This document shows, in pieces, positions 1 through 8,479 of a stretch of DNA of 64,000 nt. The notes below the pieces were generated by a model. The model searched no databases. It was not told the origin of the DNA and saw nothing but the letters and a program-made list of their open reading frames with translations. Position 1 is the stretch's first letter. Each line of letters starts with the position of its first letter. This DNA comes from Chitinophaga sp. LS1 (lineage in GTDB: Bacteria > Bacteroidota > Bacteroidia > Chitinophagales > Chitinophagaceae), in assembly GCF_034274695.1 (NCBI RefSeq), contig NZ_CP128362.1, forward strand, positions 6,016,501 to 6,080,500, read 5' to 3'. The position numbers and the translations under genes were made by a program.

Positions 1-657
1 CAGAAAGTAGCTGGTGAACTGGGCGTGGTGATCATCGCCTCCCTCTTTGAAAAAAGAGCTGCTGGCCTGTATCACAACACGACTGCTGTACTGGACGCTG
101 ACGGATCTTACCTTGGCAAATACCGTAAAATGCATATTCCGGACGATCCGGCTTACTACGAAAAATTCTATTTCACCCCTGGTGACTTAGGCTATAAAGT
201 TTTCAAAACCAAATTCGCCACCATCGGTGTACTTATCTGCTGGGATCAATGGTATCCTGAAGCTGCACGTATCACCGCGCTCATGGGTGCCGAAATACTG
301 TTCTACCCTACCGCTATTGGCTGGGCAACGTCTCAGGACGAAGCAACCAATACAGAGCAATACAATGCATGGCAGACTATTCAGCGTAGCCACGCTGTTG
401 CAAACGGTATCCACGTAGTTAGCGTGAACCGTACCGGTTTTGAGCAGGAAGGCCGCATGAAATTCTGGGGTGGCTCCTTCATCTCCAATCCGTTTGGTAC
501 CATCATCTATCAGGCTTCGCACGAAGAAGAAGAGATCCATGTGGAAGAACTGGATCTGTCTGTAACTGACAGATACCGTACTCACTGGCCTTTCATGCGC
601 GACAGAAGAATCGACTCTTACGGCAACATCACTAAAAGATTTATCGACGAAGCATAA
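1..657 (+). CDS. aguB: N-carbamoylputrescine amidohydrolase (partial, 5' end outside window)
   Basis: Carbon-nitrogen hydrolase (nitrilase) superfamily enzyme that should hydrolyse N-carbamoylputrescine to putrescine, CO2 and ammonia in the cytoplasm. The reading frame is open from base 1, so the N-terminus, including the first catalytic Glu of the Glu-Lys-Cys triad, lies upstream of the window. The catalytic Lys is visible in YRKMHIPDD and the catalytic Cys in GVLICWDQWYPEAAR; the ICWDQWYPE context is typical of AguB. The stop overlaps the next start by one base (TAATG), so the gene is translationally coupled to agmatine deiminase, which makes the substrate. That neighbour is the main reason for choosing AguB over other nitrilase-family amidases. 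Functional confidence is high; only the start is unknown. Confidence 0.93.
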   Translation, partial: QKVAGELGVVIIASLFEKRAAGLYHNTTAVLDADGSYLGKYRKMHIPDDPAYYEKFYFTPGDLGYKVFKTKFATIGVLICWDQWYPEAARITALMGAEILFYPTAIGWATSQDEATNTEQYNAWQTIQRSHAVANGIHVVSVNRTGFEQEGRMKFWGGSFISNPFGTIIYQASHEEEEIHVEELDLSVTDRYRTHWPFMRDRRIDSYGNITKRFIDEA

Positions 658-1706
658 TGAACGGACTACCAACGCTGAAACAGCAGGGATACTTCTTCCC
701 TGCCGAATTCCATCCTCATGTGGCTACATGGTTGAGCTGGCCTCATAAAGAAGCTAGCTGGCCAGGTAAGATCGACGCTATCTATCCTTACTACAGCCAA
801 TTTGTAAAATACCTGGCAGAAAGTGAGCTGGTGCGCATCAACGTGGCAGACGATGTTATGAAAGCCGCAGCAGCTGCACACCTGCAAAAAGCAGGCGTTC
901 AAATGGACAAAGTGGAATTCTTCCTGCATCCTACGAACGACGCCTGGTGCCGTGATCATGGTCCAGCTTTCCTGATCAATCCAACAGCTGCAGAAAAGAA
1001 GGTGATTGTAGACTGGGGCTATAATGCCTGGGGGGGTAAATATCCTCCGTTCGACAAGGACGATGTGATCCCTACCCTGATCGCTAATCATTATAAATTA
1101 CCGGTATTCCACCCTGGCATCGTCATGGAAGGTGGTTCTGTAGAATTCAATGGGAAGGGAACGGTATTGACCTCCACCTGCTGTCTGCTGAATGAAAACA
1201 GGAATCCGCACCTGACGCAGGCCCAGCTGGAAACTTACTTGCAGGACTATTATGGTGTGGACAAGGTACTGTGGGTAGCGGAAGGCATTATCGGTGATGA
1301 TACAGATGGTCATATTGACGATACTGTTCGCTTCGTAAACGAAGATACCGTGCTTACTGTGGTAGAAAGTAACAAACAGGACGAGAACTACGACCTGCTG
1401 CAGCAAAACCTGCAACAGTTAAAGCAGATGCGCCTGTTGAATGGCAAACAACTCAACGTAATTGAGTTGCCAATGCCAGATGCAGTTGTGTTCGAAGACC
1501 AGCGTCTGCCGGCTTCCTATGCTAATTTCTATATCAGCAATAAACATGTTATTGTTCCAACTTATCGTTGTGCACAGGATGATAAGGCCCTCCGGATTAT
1601 CCAGGATTGCTTTAAAACCCGTGAGGTAGTTGGTATCGATTCGACCGAGATCATCTGGGGACTGGGTAGTTTTCACTGCCTGAGTCAGCAGGAACCTCTG
1701 GTATAA
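657..1706 (+). CDS. aguA: Agmatine deiminase
   Basis: Converts agmatine to N-carbamoylputrescine and ammonia, the step before AguB in the arginine-decarboxylase route to putrescine. The 349-residue protein has the usual family length. It shows the peptidyl-arginine-deiminase-fold motifs WCRDHGPAF, GGSVEFNGKG and DDTDGHIDD, and the nucleophilic Cys near residue 341 in GSFHCLSQQEP, close to the C-terminus as expected. Its ATG shares one base with the upstream aguB stop, so the two form an operon; a terminator follows directly. Cytoplasmic. I see nothing unusual in it. Confidence 0.95.
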   Translation: MNGLPTLKQQGYFFPAEFHPHVATWLSWPHKEASWPGKIDAIYPYYSQFVKYLAESELVRINVADDVMKAAAAAHLQKAGVQMDKVEFFLHPTNDAWCRDHGPAFLINPTAAEKKVIVDWGYNAWGGKYPPFDKDDVIPTLIANHYKLPVFHPGIVMEGGSVEFNGKGTVLTSTCCLLNENRNPHLTQAQLETYLQDYYGVDKVLWVAEGIIGDDTDGHIDDTVRFVNEDTVLTVVESNKQDENYDLLQQNLQQLKQMRLLNGKQLNVIELPMPDAVVFEDQRLPASYANFYISNKHVIVPTYRCAQDDKALRIIQDCFKTREVVGIDSTEIIWGLGSFHCLSQQEPLV

Positions 1707-1716
1707 AATTCTTGTC

Positions 1717-1752
1717 AAAAAGGCGCTGTTGCCTCGCAACAACGCCTTTTTT
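1717..1752 (+). terminator. Rho-independent terminator after aguBA
   Basis: Hairpin with arms 1721-1732 and 1736-1747 (12 bp, one C-A mismatch) around a CTC loop. It is preceded by an A-run and followed by a run of seven T. It starts about 10 bases after the aguA stop. Confidence 0.85.
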
Positions 1753-2011
1753 TAGGCCCAAACATATCCCTGAATTCCGCTATGTGATTGACTTCCAATG
1801 TCATCTAATTGTTAAAAAACAGGAGCGGCCCCAACCTGGCTATTCCTTTTAGAACTGCACCACCGTTGCAGATCCCCTGATTGGCGCAATCGCCCCGTTC
1901 GCAGTCAGATTGATCCCTTCACATTTCTTTCACATTTTCAGTGCTACCTTTGTCATGTCCTAATATTTCAGTGTATTATCCTTATTAAAAGAACCTAACT
2001 AAATTCCTTAG
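1753..2011 (+). promoter_or_regulatory. Intergenic region with a probable promoter for the L,D-transpeptidase gene
   Basis: With the terminator before it, this makes a gene-free stretch of 305 bases. The Bacteroidota -7 element TACCTTTG (TAnnTTTG, exact) lies at 1945-1952, about 60 bases before the ATG at 2012. No good TTG stands 17-20 bases upstream; the nearest candidate is a TTTC, so the -33 element is weak. I see nothing else coding or structured here. Confidence 0.55.
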
Positions 2012-2770
2012 ATGAAGAAACCTGTTATTAAAAAAATCACACAGTACACCTTTGCCGCCGGAGTTTTTGCAGTTACAACATTTGGAGTACTACCTTCTAC
2101 CGGTCATAAAGCAAGCAACAACGCTATTGCCATTAACAAATCTGCTTTGAGCAGCAGGGCGATGTTGTACAATAACCTGGCATTGGATTCAATGGGATTA
2201 TCCCGTACCGCCTTCAATTATGCTTTACAGGGTATGGAAAAATTGGAAGCAGAAGGCAAATTAGCTAACACAGACCTGATCACCATCGTTGACTTCAGTC
2301 TTGCTTCCAGTAAGAAAAGACTGTTTGTTATTGATCTGAAAAATGGGAAAGTGCTGTTCAACACCCTCGTATCTCATGGCCGCAATTCCGGTACGGATGT
2401 AGCAACTACGTTCTCCAATTCACCGGAGAGCTTTAAAAGCAGCCTGGGTTTTTATGTAACGGGTGATACCTACAGAGGCGAGCATGGTTATAGCCTGCGT
2501 CTGGAAGGTCAGGAACAGGGTATCAATGACAACGCGATGAGTCGTGGAATCGTGATGCATAGCGCAGCATATGTAAATGAGAAATTAGCTGCTTTGCAGG
2601 GTTATATTGGTCGCAGCTTAGGTTGTCCGGCTATCCCTGAAAAGGTACACAGGAAGATCATTGAAATGATCAAAGACGGCACCTGCCTCTTCCTATATAG
2701 TCCTGATAAATACTATATGGCACATTCCAGAATCCTGGAATCACTGCCTGGCGATACTACGATTGCCTAA
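2012..2770 (+). CDS. Exported murein L,D-transpeptidase catalytic-domain protein (YkuD_2 type)
   Basis: 252-residue exported protein. The N-terminus (MKKPVIKK, then a hydrophobic stretch to about residue 30) looks like a signal peptide. The C-terminal two thirds carry the L,D-transpeptidase-like fold of the YkuD_2 family: SHGRNSGTD, then HSAAYV, then GRSLGCPAIP with the presumed nucleophilic Cys near residue 205. L,D-transpeptidases form 3-3 cross-links in peptidoglycan or attach proteins to it, and this family is assigned to them by fold. A TAnnTTTG element lies upstream. The next gene, on the opposite strand and convergent, is another L,D-transpeptidase with a different architecture. The fold is confident; the exact reaction is inferred. 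Confidence 0.85.
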   Translation: MKKPVIKKITQYTFAAGVFAVTTFGVLPSTGHKASNNAIAINKSALSSRAMLYNNLALDSMGLSRTAFNYALQGMEKLEAEGKLANTDLITIVDFSLASSKKRLFVIDLKNGKVLFNTLVSHGRNSGTDVATTFSNSPESFKSSLGFYVTGDTYRGEHGYSLRLEGQEQGINDNAMSRGIVMHSAAYVNEKLAALQGYIGRSLGCPAIPEKVHRKIIEMIKDGTCLFLYSPDKYYMAHSRILESLPGDTTIA

Positions 2771-2938
2771 CAACATCCATTTTCAAATAAAGACAGACGA
2801 TCCGTTTTTCATCCACCCTGGCCCCTCTTCATCAACACGCCTCGGCGCTCAATGACACATTATCACGCAACAGACACATCAGAGGTTAACAGCAGATGCG
2901 CAGGGGAATGAAAAGGGCCAGGGGGATGTACGGTATTT
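2771..2938. other. Convergent intergenic spacer with a distant inverted repeat
   Basis: No gene seen. CCCTGGCCC at 2816-2824 and its exact complement GGGCCAGGG at 2915-2923 form a 9-bp inverted repeat about 90 bases apart. There is no clear T-run next to either arm, so a terminator role is doubtful. Confidence 0.3.
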
Positions 2939-4567
2939 TTAATGCACGTCAGTAAATAGTTTCGCAGCTATTTTACGGTCATGGTCATAGATGTCTTCCA
3001 CCATATGCAGCTGACCGTCTGCGCCTACCCAGGTGGTATAATAGGAAATCATAACGGGTACCGGGTTCTTCACTCTGACGTACTTTTCTTTTCCACTGTT
3101 CATTGCACTATCAATCTTTTCTGATGTCCATTCCGGCTGATCACGCAGCAGGTAATTGGCCATTTTTACAGGATCTGCCAGTCTTATACAGCCATGGCTA
3201 TATGCGCGCTGATCCTTGTTGAATAATTCCTTTTGATTCGTATCGTGGAAATATATATTGAAGCTGTTGGGAAACAGGAATTTCACCCTGCCCAATGGAT
3301 TTTCTTTGCCAGGTACCTGCCTGATCACTGGTACGCCATTTCTTTCGCCGGTCACTTCCATATGATGGCTGGCCAGGTAACCTTTATTTCTGGCCATGGC
3401 AGGTAATACTTCTTCTTTGATAATGCTTCTGGGCAGGTTCCAGTAAGGACTGAATACAACCTGGTTCAGATCGCCGGAGAAGCTGGTGGTACCTTTACCT
3501 TCCTTGCCTACTACGACTGCCATGTCAAAGTCTTTGTTCTTGCCATCCCATGCATGGAGCATGAATTCGGGTATGTTCACCATGATGAGTCTGCCTTCGG
3601 GTACTGGTGGTGTCCAACGCATACGCTCCATGTTGATCAGGAGTTTTTCTACGATGATAATGGCCGGTACATTCATTTCACGTATCAGGGTATCCGTGAT
3701 AATTCCTTTTGGCGTGTGACCATGTGAACCTTCAAATTTATTGATAGCAGCTTCCAGCGCATCGTCGTATACACCGGTCGTGTCCTTGCCGTCCAGTTCA
3801 CCGGTTGCCTGCAAGCGATGTTTGATGGCGGCTATGACAGGGCTGTTATCTCCTTTCTTGTATTTCTTTTTCTTTTCTACAGGTATGCTATCCCAGTTAC
3901 CTTTTCTGGCGATGTCGGTATATTTCTCCAGTTCTTTTGTCAGATCACCATATACATTATGAATATCGGTAGCGTGATAACCTTTGCCTGAGATGACAGC
4001 ATCTGCCTGTTTCAGGATGTCGTTCTTTTGCATGGGCACGTAGTGTTCCATGGCTTTCACGGCATCTTTATCATCTTTATGTGCATCGAGGAAGTAATTA
4101 ATAAAGCGTTGTGTCAGTTGCAACTCTGTCTTTACGATATTAGCATCGGTAGCAGAGACAGCTGAATCCGGTTCATTGTTCATAAGGGCATTGAGGCGAT
4201 ATTCCAGGGCTTTATTGTTTTCGCTGGTGTCTACACTGTAATCGTATAAACTACGGAATCCATATGCCTGTTCATTCAGACCACTGGTATCGAACCAGGC
4301 GTATTCAAAGTTGCGTGCGTTGTAAAAGCTACGCAACCTGTTAGCGAGGCTACTATCCAGTTTCTGGTTAGTGATGAACTTCTCAACATCTTTGGTTTCA
4401 AGGAAAAGACCATTGTACGCGTTTGCAGGGGTAATTTCGTTGTTCCTGGGGGTGACAGGTATATCATAATGCTGTGCGGCATCGCCGCCGGTAGTCTTTT
4501 TCGTATCAGATTTGCAACCTGCGATCAAAGAAATCGCGAAAGCTGAAAATATCAATGCCTTTTTCAT
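2939..4567 (-). CDS. L,D-transpeptidase lipoprotein (YcbB/LdtD-like)
   Basis: 542-residue protein with a lipoprotein signal (MKKALIFSAFAISLIAGC, lipobox Cys at residue 18), so probably anchored in the periplasm. The order is: N-terminal scaffold domain, a peptidoglycan-binding helical domain around residues 240-290 (VIAAIKHRLQATGELDG), then the YkuD catalytic domain with HDTNQKELF and the signature YSHGCIRLADP near residues 455-465. This layout matches YcbB/LdtD of Gram-negative bacteria, which makes 3-3 cross-links using tetrapeptide donors. The start was chosen at the ATG giving a complete signal peptide. It is convergent with the YkuD_2 protein at 2012-2770 and separated by about 95 bases from the phosphonate operon upstream. 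Confidence 0.9.
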   Translation of the reverse strand: MKKALIFSAFAISLIAGCKSDTKKTTGGDAAQHYDIPVTPRNNEITPANAYNGLFLETKDVEKFITNQKLDSSLANRLRSFYNARNFEYAWFDTSGLNEQAYGFRSLYDYSVDTSENNKALEYRLNALMNNEPDSAVSATDANIVKTELQLTQRFINYFLDAHKDDKDAVKAMEHYVPMQKNDILKQADAVISGKGYHATDIHNVYGDLTKELEKYTDIARKGNWDSIPVEKKKKYKKGDNSPVIAAIKHRLQATGELDGKDTTGVYDDALEAAINKFEGSHGHTPKGIITDTLIREMNVPAIIIVEKLLINMERMRWTPPVPEGRLIMVNIPEFMLHAWDGKNKDFDMAVVVGKEGKGTTSFSGDLNQVVFSPYWNLPRSIIKEEVLPAMARNKGYLASHHMEVTGERNGVPVIRQVPGKENPLGRVKFLFPNSFNIYFHDTNQKELFNKDQRAYSHGCIRLADPVKMANYLLRDQPEWTSEKIDSAMNSGKEKYVRVKNPVPVMISYYTTWVGADGQLHMVEDIYDHDRKIAAKLFTDVH

Positions 4568-4663
4568 ACTCAGGCATGAAGCAAAACCTGTGCCTGTGTC
4601 CGGGGCCTTTATTCATGGCCCCGGAACGCCCCCTGATGAAAATAATTTTCCGCAGTTTGGGTA

Positions 4664-5809
4664 TTAATTCCCATAAAGCAGGTCCACACTTTCCTTCGCA
4701 TATCCCGCACCTGCGGTCATGCCCTTCCCTCCTATTCCTGTACGGATATGAATTTGCGGAGTGATGTCATATTCAAAGATGTTCTTTTCATTGTGCTGTG
4801 CATAGAAGCCGCTCCAGCAGGTAGCGATTTGTTTGTTCTTTATATTAATGATATGTGAAGCTTCTTCTAAGATCAGTTCATTGATATAGTGATTGGTATG
4901 GAAGCCTAAATCGTCGGATTGGCTGACGGGTGCATATTCATGACTGTCGCCAATGATGATGCTATTGTCTGTAGCCTGTTTGAAGAGAATATGAATGCCC
5001 CACTTCTTTAGTTCTTCATAATGCTGTGGGGTTTGAACGTGGTTGAAAGAAGGACAATTGGCAGCGAAACTTTCGTACCTGCGGATGGTAAGGCCAGTAA
5101 GAACATTGCCATTCAGCTGTAGTTCTGGCATGGGGATGGTGCGCAGCATCTGGAGTTTGCTTACTACCTGACCGCTGTTGGTGAAGATGTCGGGGAATAG
5201 CAGTTTACCTTCATGGCCACAGCAGATGATGACTTTATTGGCCAGGAACTGATTATTGACTTTTATCTGACCTTGTGTTTCTTCTATCGCTGTAACGGGG
5301 GTGTAATAGGAGATCTGGAAATTATTGAATGATTCTTTCATGTATGCGTGCAGGCGATGAATCATCTTATCCGGTTCCACACTGATCTCTTCCGGAAAGA
5401 AGAGTGCTTCCTTTGCATATTCCTGTTTGATAGCAGGGTAACGTTCGTTTATTTCTTTTGCAGGCAGCAACAGTGCATTATAACCTATGTTGTCATAATG
5501 GGTTTTCAGCTCGTGAATCAGTAATTGCTCATCGTCATCAGATGCGATGTAGACACTTCCGTTTTGTCTTACAGAGATATCCCCTTTCTGCTGGATAGAT
5601 TTGTAGAGTGCCAGACCTGTCAGGCCATAATTAAACCATTTATCTGCCAGACCGGAAGGAACTACCTGTCCGAAGTTGCGTACGGTAGCGCCGACGGGAT
5701 AGCTGTCTCTTTCCAGCAATAACACTTTCAATCCCTTTTGTAAAGCGTGAAAGGCGTGGAAGGTACCGAGGATACCGCCGCCGGTTATGATCAAATCAAA
5801 TTGTTGCAT
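4664..5809 (-). CDS. FAD-dependent oxidoreductase of phosphonate clusters (TIGR03364/HpnW type)
   Basis: 381-residue DAO-family flavoenzyme. An N-terminal dinucleotide-binding motif (GGGILGTFHAFHAL) is followed by ATVRNFGQVVPSG, which I associate with the TIGR03364 subfamily found in phosphonate gene clusters. Related flavoenzymes are known to oxidatively deaminate 2-aminoethylphosphonate or its N-methyl form to phosphonoacetaldehyde. Here the enzyme would feed phosphonoacetaldehyde to the dehydrogenase encoded just upstream (10-base gap). It is the last gene of a five-gene minus-strand operon starting at 10635. No signal peptide, so cytoplasmic. The family is fairly sure; the exact amine substrate is inferred from context. 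Confidence 0.8.
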   Translation of the reverse strand: MQQFDLIITGGGILGTFHAFHALQKGLKVLLLERDSYPVGATVRNFGQVVPSGLADKWFNYGLTGLALYKSIQQKGDISVRQNGSVYIASDDDEQLLIHELKTHYDNIGYNALLLPAKEINERYPAIKQEYAKEALFFPEEISVEPDKMIHRLHAYMKESFNNFQISYYTPVTAIEETQGQIKVNNQFLANKVIICCGHEGKLLFPDIFTNSGQVVSKLQMLRTIPMPELQLNGNVLTGLTIRRYESFAANCPSFNHVQTPQHYEELKKWGIHILFKQATDNSIIIGDSHEYAPVSQSDDLGFHTNHYINELILEEASHIINIKNKQIATCWSGFYAQHNEKNIFEYDITPQIHIRTGIGGKGMTAGAGYAKESVDLLYGN

Positions 5810-5819
5810 AAGAATAATA

Positions 5820-7250
5820 TTACCATGGAAGGGAGTAAGTCTTGGTGAAACTGAATGTCTTCATGGCTTCAGTGACACCTTCTTTGATACCCAGTCCTGA
5901 GTCTTTAATACCTCCGAAAGGAGAATGTTCTATACGATAACCCGGTACTTCGTTTATATTAACGGTACCGGCTTTGATATGTTTGATGGCGTACATGGCG
6001 TGTTGCAGGTTGTTTGTCACAACACCTGAGGATAAGCCGTAAGCAGTGCTATTGGCTACGTTCACGGCGTCTTCGAGGTTTGCTACCGCCATTATCGGTG
6101 CGAGCGGACCAAATGCTTCCTGTACCACCATTTCAGCATTCCGTGATACCTGTGTCAGGATCGCAGGTTGCAATAGGGCGCCATTGCGGGTGCCACCTTG
6201 TACCAAATTTGCACCCTGAGTTACTGCTTTTTCAATCAGCTGTGCGAGGTGAATAGCGGAGCCTTCATCGATCACTGTGCCTACAATTGTATCGGGATCG
6301 GCAGGATCACCACAGACGTAAGTTTGGGCCTTTTTGATAAATCGCGACACAAATTCGTCATGGATATTTTCCTGCACCAATATACGCTTCACGGCGGTGC
6401 AGCGTTGCCCCGAATTGCGGAATGCGCCTTCAGCGGCCAGGGTGGCTGCCAGATCAAGATCAGCGTCGTCGAGTATGATCAGCGGATCATTGCCACCCAG
6501 TTCAAGGATCACTTTTTTGTAGCCGGCTGTTTGTGCAATGCGCTTACCCACAGCTACACTACCTGTGAAAGAGACGACAGCTACCCTTGGATCGCTTACC
6601 AGCATACCTGCTACCTCATTGGTGGGTCCCAGCAATACGCTGAGCATATGTGGCGGTAATCCGGCTTCGTATAGTAATTCCACAAAGCGTACGGCAGTCA
6701 GCGGCGTTTTTTCAGAGGGCTTCAGGATCACAGGGGTGCCGGCTGCTAATGCCGGTGCTACTTTATGTGCCACCTGGTTCAGGGGATGGTTAAAGGGGGT
6801 GATCGCGACCGCCAGTGGCAGGGGTTCCTGTACGGTGTAAATCTTTCTCGCTTTGCCCTGTGGAGAGACATCGCAGGATAAGACCTGACCGGGTTCCTGC
6901 AGGGCGGCAATAGCGGCAAACATGAGCACATCGATCGCTCTCCCGGTTTCATACATCGCCTCACGGATACAGAGACCCGATTCTGCGCTAATTAAAGCCG
7001 CAAATTCGGTTCTTCTGGCGCTTAATAGTATCTGAGCCTGATTTAATACCTGATAGCGCTCAAAATGGCTCATAATCGCTTTTGGCTGTAAGGCCGTTTC
7101 GATAGCGTGCAGGGTATCGGCTTCTTTTACCGTGGAGAGGGTACCAATCACCCTGTTATCGTAAGGGCTACGTATCGTGAGCTGATCTGTGCCCTGTATT
7201 ATTTTGCCCGCTGCATAGCAATGCAGGGATAGTTTATTTACCGGTTCCAT
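5820..7250 (-). CDS. phnY: Phosphonoacetaldehyde dehydrogenase
   Basis: 476-residue NAD(P)-dependent aldehyde dehydrogenase. Catalytic-domain motifs are VSFTGSVAVGKRIA, the general-base Glu in LELGGNDP, and the nucleophilic Cys in NSGQRCTAVKR. In the phosphonate pathway PhnY oxidises phosphonoacetaldehyde to phosphonoacetate, the substrate of PhnA; the gene lies directly downstream of phnA and overlaps it. An in-frame ATG at 7289 would give 13 more residues, but they would overlap phnA by 56 bases and are hydrophobic and unlike the family. The ATG at 7250 (MEPVNKLSL) gives a 17-base overlap and is preferred. By sequence alone it could be another ALDH; the operon makes PhnY the best call. Confidence 0.85.
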   Translation of the reverse strand: MEPVNKLSLHCYAAGKIIQGTDQLTIRSPYDNRVIGTLSTVKEADTLHAIETALQPKAIMSHFERYQVLNQAQILLSARRTEFAALISAESGLCIREAMYETGRAIDVLMFAAIAALQEPGQVLSCDVSPQGKARKIYTVQEPLPLAVAITPFNHPLNQVAHKVAPALAAGTPVILKPSEKTPLTAVRFVELLYEAGLPPHMLSVLLGPTNEVAGMLVSDPRVAVVSFTGSVAVGKRIAQTAGYKKVILELGGNDPLIILDDADLDLAATLAAEGAFRNSGQRCTAVKRILVQENIHDEFVSRFIKKAQTYVCGDPADPDTIVGTVIDEGSAIHLAQLIEKAVTQGANLVQGGTRNGALLQPAILTQVSRNAEMVVQEAFGPLAPIMAVANLEDAVNVANSTAYGLSSGVVTNNLQHAMYAIKHIKAGTVNINEVPGYRIEHSPFGGIKDSGLGIKEGVTEAMKTFSFTKTYSLPW

Positions 7251-8475
7251 TAATTGTAAAATCAAATACATCAAAGTTGCGGGCATCACCTGCCGCTTTT
7301 CGCATATAGGTTGTATTCAGCGGGTGAGAAATGAGCAGTGGCACCATTTCTTCATAACGACCACCATGTGAACGAAGTCCGCTATCCAGCGCACTCAGGT
7401 CATGGTGTGCAGGTGTTCGGCCCAGCACAACATTGCGTGCGGACAATACCACCAGGTCACCGATACGATCGGCTGGTTGTTCCAGCAGGCGTACCGCGGT
7501 AGCACGGTCATACACTTCTGTAATACCCGGTTGTGCCAGTAACCAGCGGCCTATTTCGTCTGTCTGGGAAGCATCTTTTAAATGCACGACTACATAAGAG
7601 CCCAATGCGCCGTGATGTTTTACATAGGGATCGGTGATCGGGCAAATGACGCGGCTGCCTTTGCCGAATTGTTCATCCAGCAGGGTTTCCACATAGATTA
7701 CATTCGGACTGCCATCAGGTAATTGTTTTGCATTCATACCATGATCTGCGGTAGCGCCTACGATGGCACCTGCTTCCAGCAACTGACCCAGTTCATGATC
7801 GATGGCAGCATAGAAATCTAAAGACTCAGGTGCTTCCGGCGCATAGGTGTGCTGCATAAAATCTGTCAGTGACAGGTACAGGAAATCGGCTCTGCCGGCA
7901 CGCAGCAAAGCATTGCCAGCCCGTAAGACGAACAGGCTGGCATCTGCACTGTAAATGGCGGGAGTGGGTTGACCTGTCAATTGTTCTACATCATCAATGC
8001 CGTGTGTGGCTATAGTAGCTGCTGCTGCTTTCTCTGCAGAAAACGCAATGCCTTTCATATTATGAGATAATATATCCCGCAACTTTTCTTTCGCCGTGAC
8101 CACCGCCACTTTTCTACCTGCATTTGCTGCTGCTGCCAGCAGGGTTTCTGCACGTAAGTAAGAGGCGGAATTCATCATCACTTCCTGGTCCATTGCCGCA
8201 TCATAGAAAAAGTTGCCACTAATACCGTGTACTGCAGGTGGAACCCCTGTTACGATAGAAGAATTATTCACGTTTGTAAAAGAGGGTAATGCACCTCTGA
8301 CCATTCCCCTGTAGCCTTGTTGAATCATCTTCTTCAGGTGAGGCATGCGATCAAAAGCGAGTGAAATGTCCAGGTATTCATCGGCAGAACCATCCAGGCA
8401 GATCACAACAATAGGTGCAGCTGGTGGTTGGTAAGTAATGCCGTTCGCAGTAAAGGATAAGGTGGATATAGACAT
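7234..8475 (-). CDS. phnA: Phosphonoacetate hydrolase
   Basis: 413-residue alkaline-phosphatase-superfamily enzyme that cleaves the C-P bond of phosphonoacetate to acetate and phosphate, using two zinc ions. Visible motifs: VVICLDGSADEY (first metal Asp), SFTNVNNSSIVTG with the presumed Thr nucleophile, SLTDFMQHTYAPE, and ATADHGMNAK with a metal-binding Asp-His pair. I chose the ATG at 8475 (MSISTLSFTANG), 4 bases after the upstream stop. The longer frame from 8508 adds 11 residues overlapping the previous gene by 29 bases. Together with PhnY it forms the oxidative branch of aminoethylphosphonate breakdown; no phosphonatase (phnX) is seen here. Confidence 0.88.
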   Translation of the reverse strand: MSISTLSFTANGITYQPPAAPIVVICLDGSADEYLDISLAFDRMPHLKKMIQQGYRGMVRGALPSFTNVNNSSIVTGVPPAVHGISGNFFYDAAMDQEVMMNSASYLRAETLLAAAANAGRKVAVVTAKEKLRDILSHNMKGIAFSAEKAAAATIATHGIDDVEQLTGQPTPAIYSADASLFVLRAGNALLRAGRADFLYLSLTDFMQHTYAPEAPESLDFYAAIDHELGQLLEAGAIVGATADHGMNAKQLPDGSPNVIYVETLLDEQFGKGSRVICPITDPYVKHHGALGSYVVVHLKDASQTDEIGRWLLAQPGITEVYDRATAVRLLEQPADRIGDLVVLSARNVVLGRTPAHHDLSALDSGLRSHGGRYEEMVPLLISHPLNTTYMRKAAGDARNFDVFDFTINGTGK

Positions 8476-8479
8476 GTGA

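Noticed and set aside
2816..2923. Inverted repeat CCCTGGCCC/GGGCCAGGG as terminator
   Set aside because: The arms are about 90 bases apart with no adjoining T-run, so a hairpin is unlikely to form during transcription.
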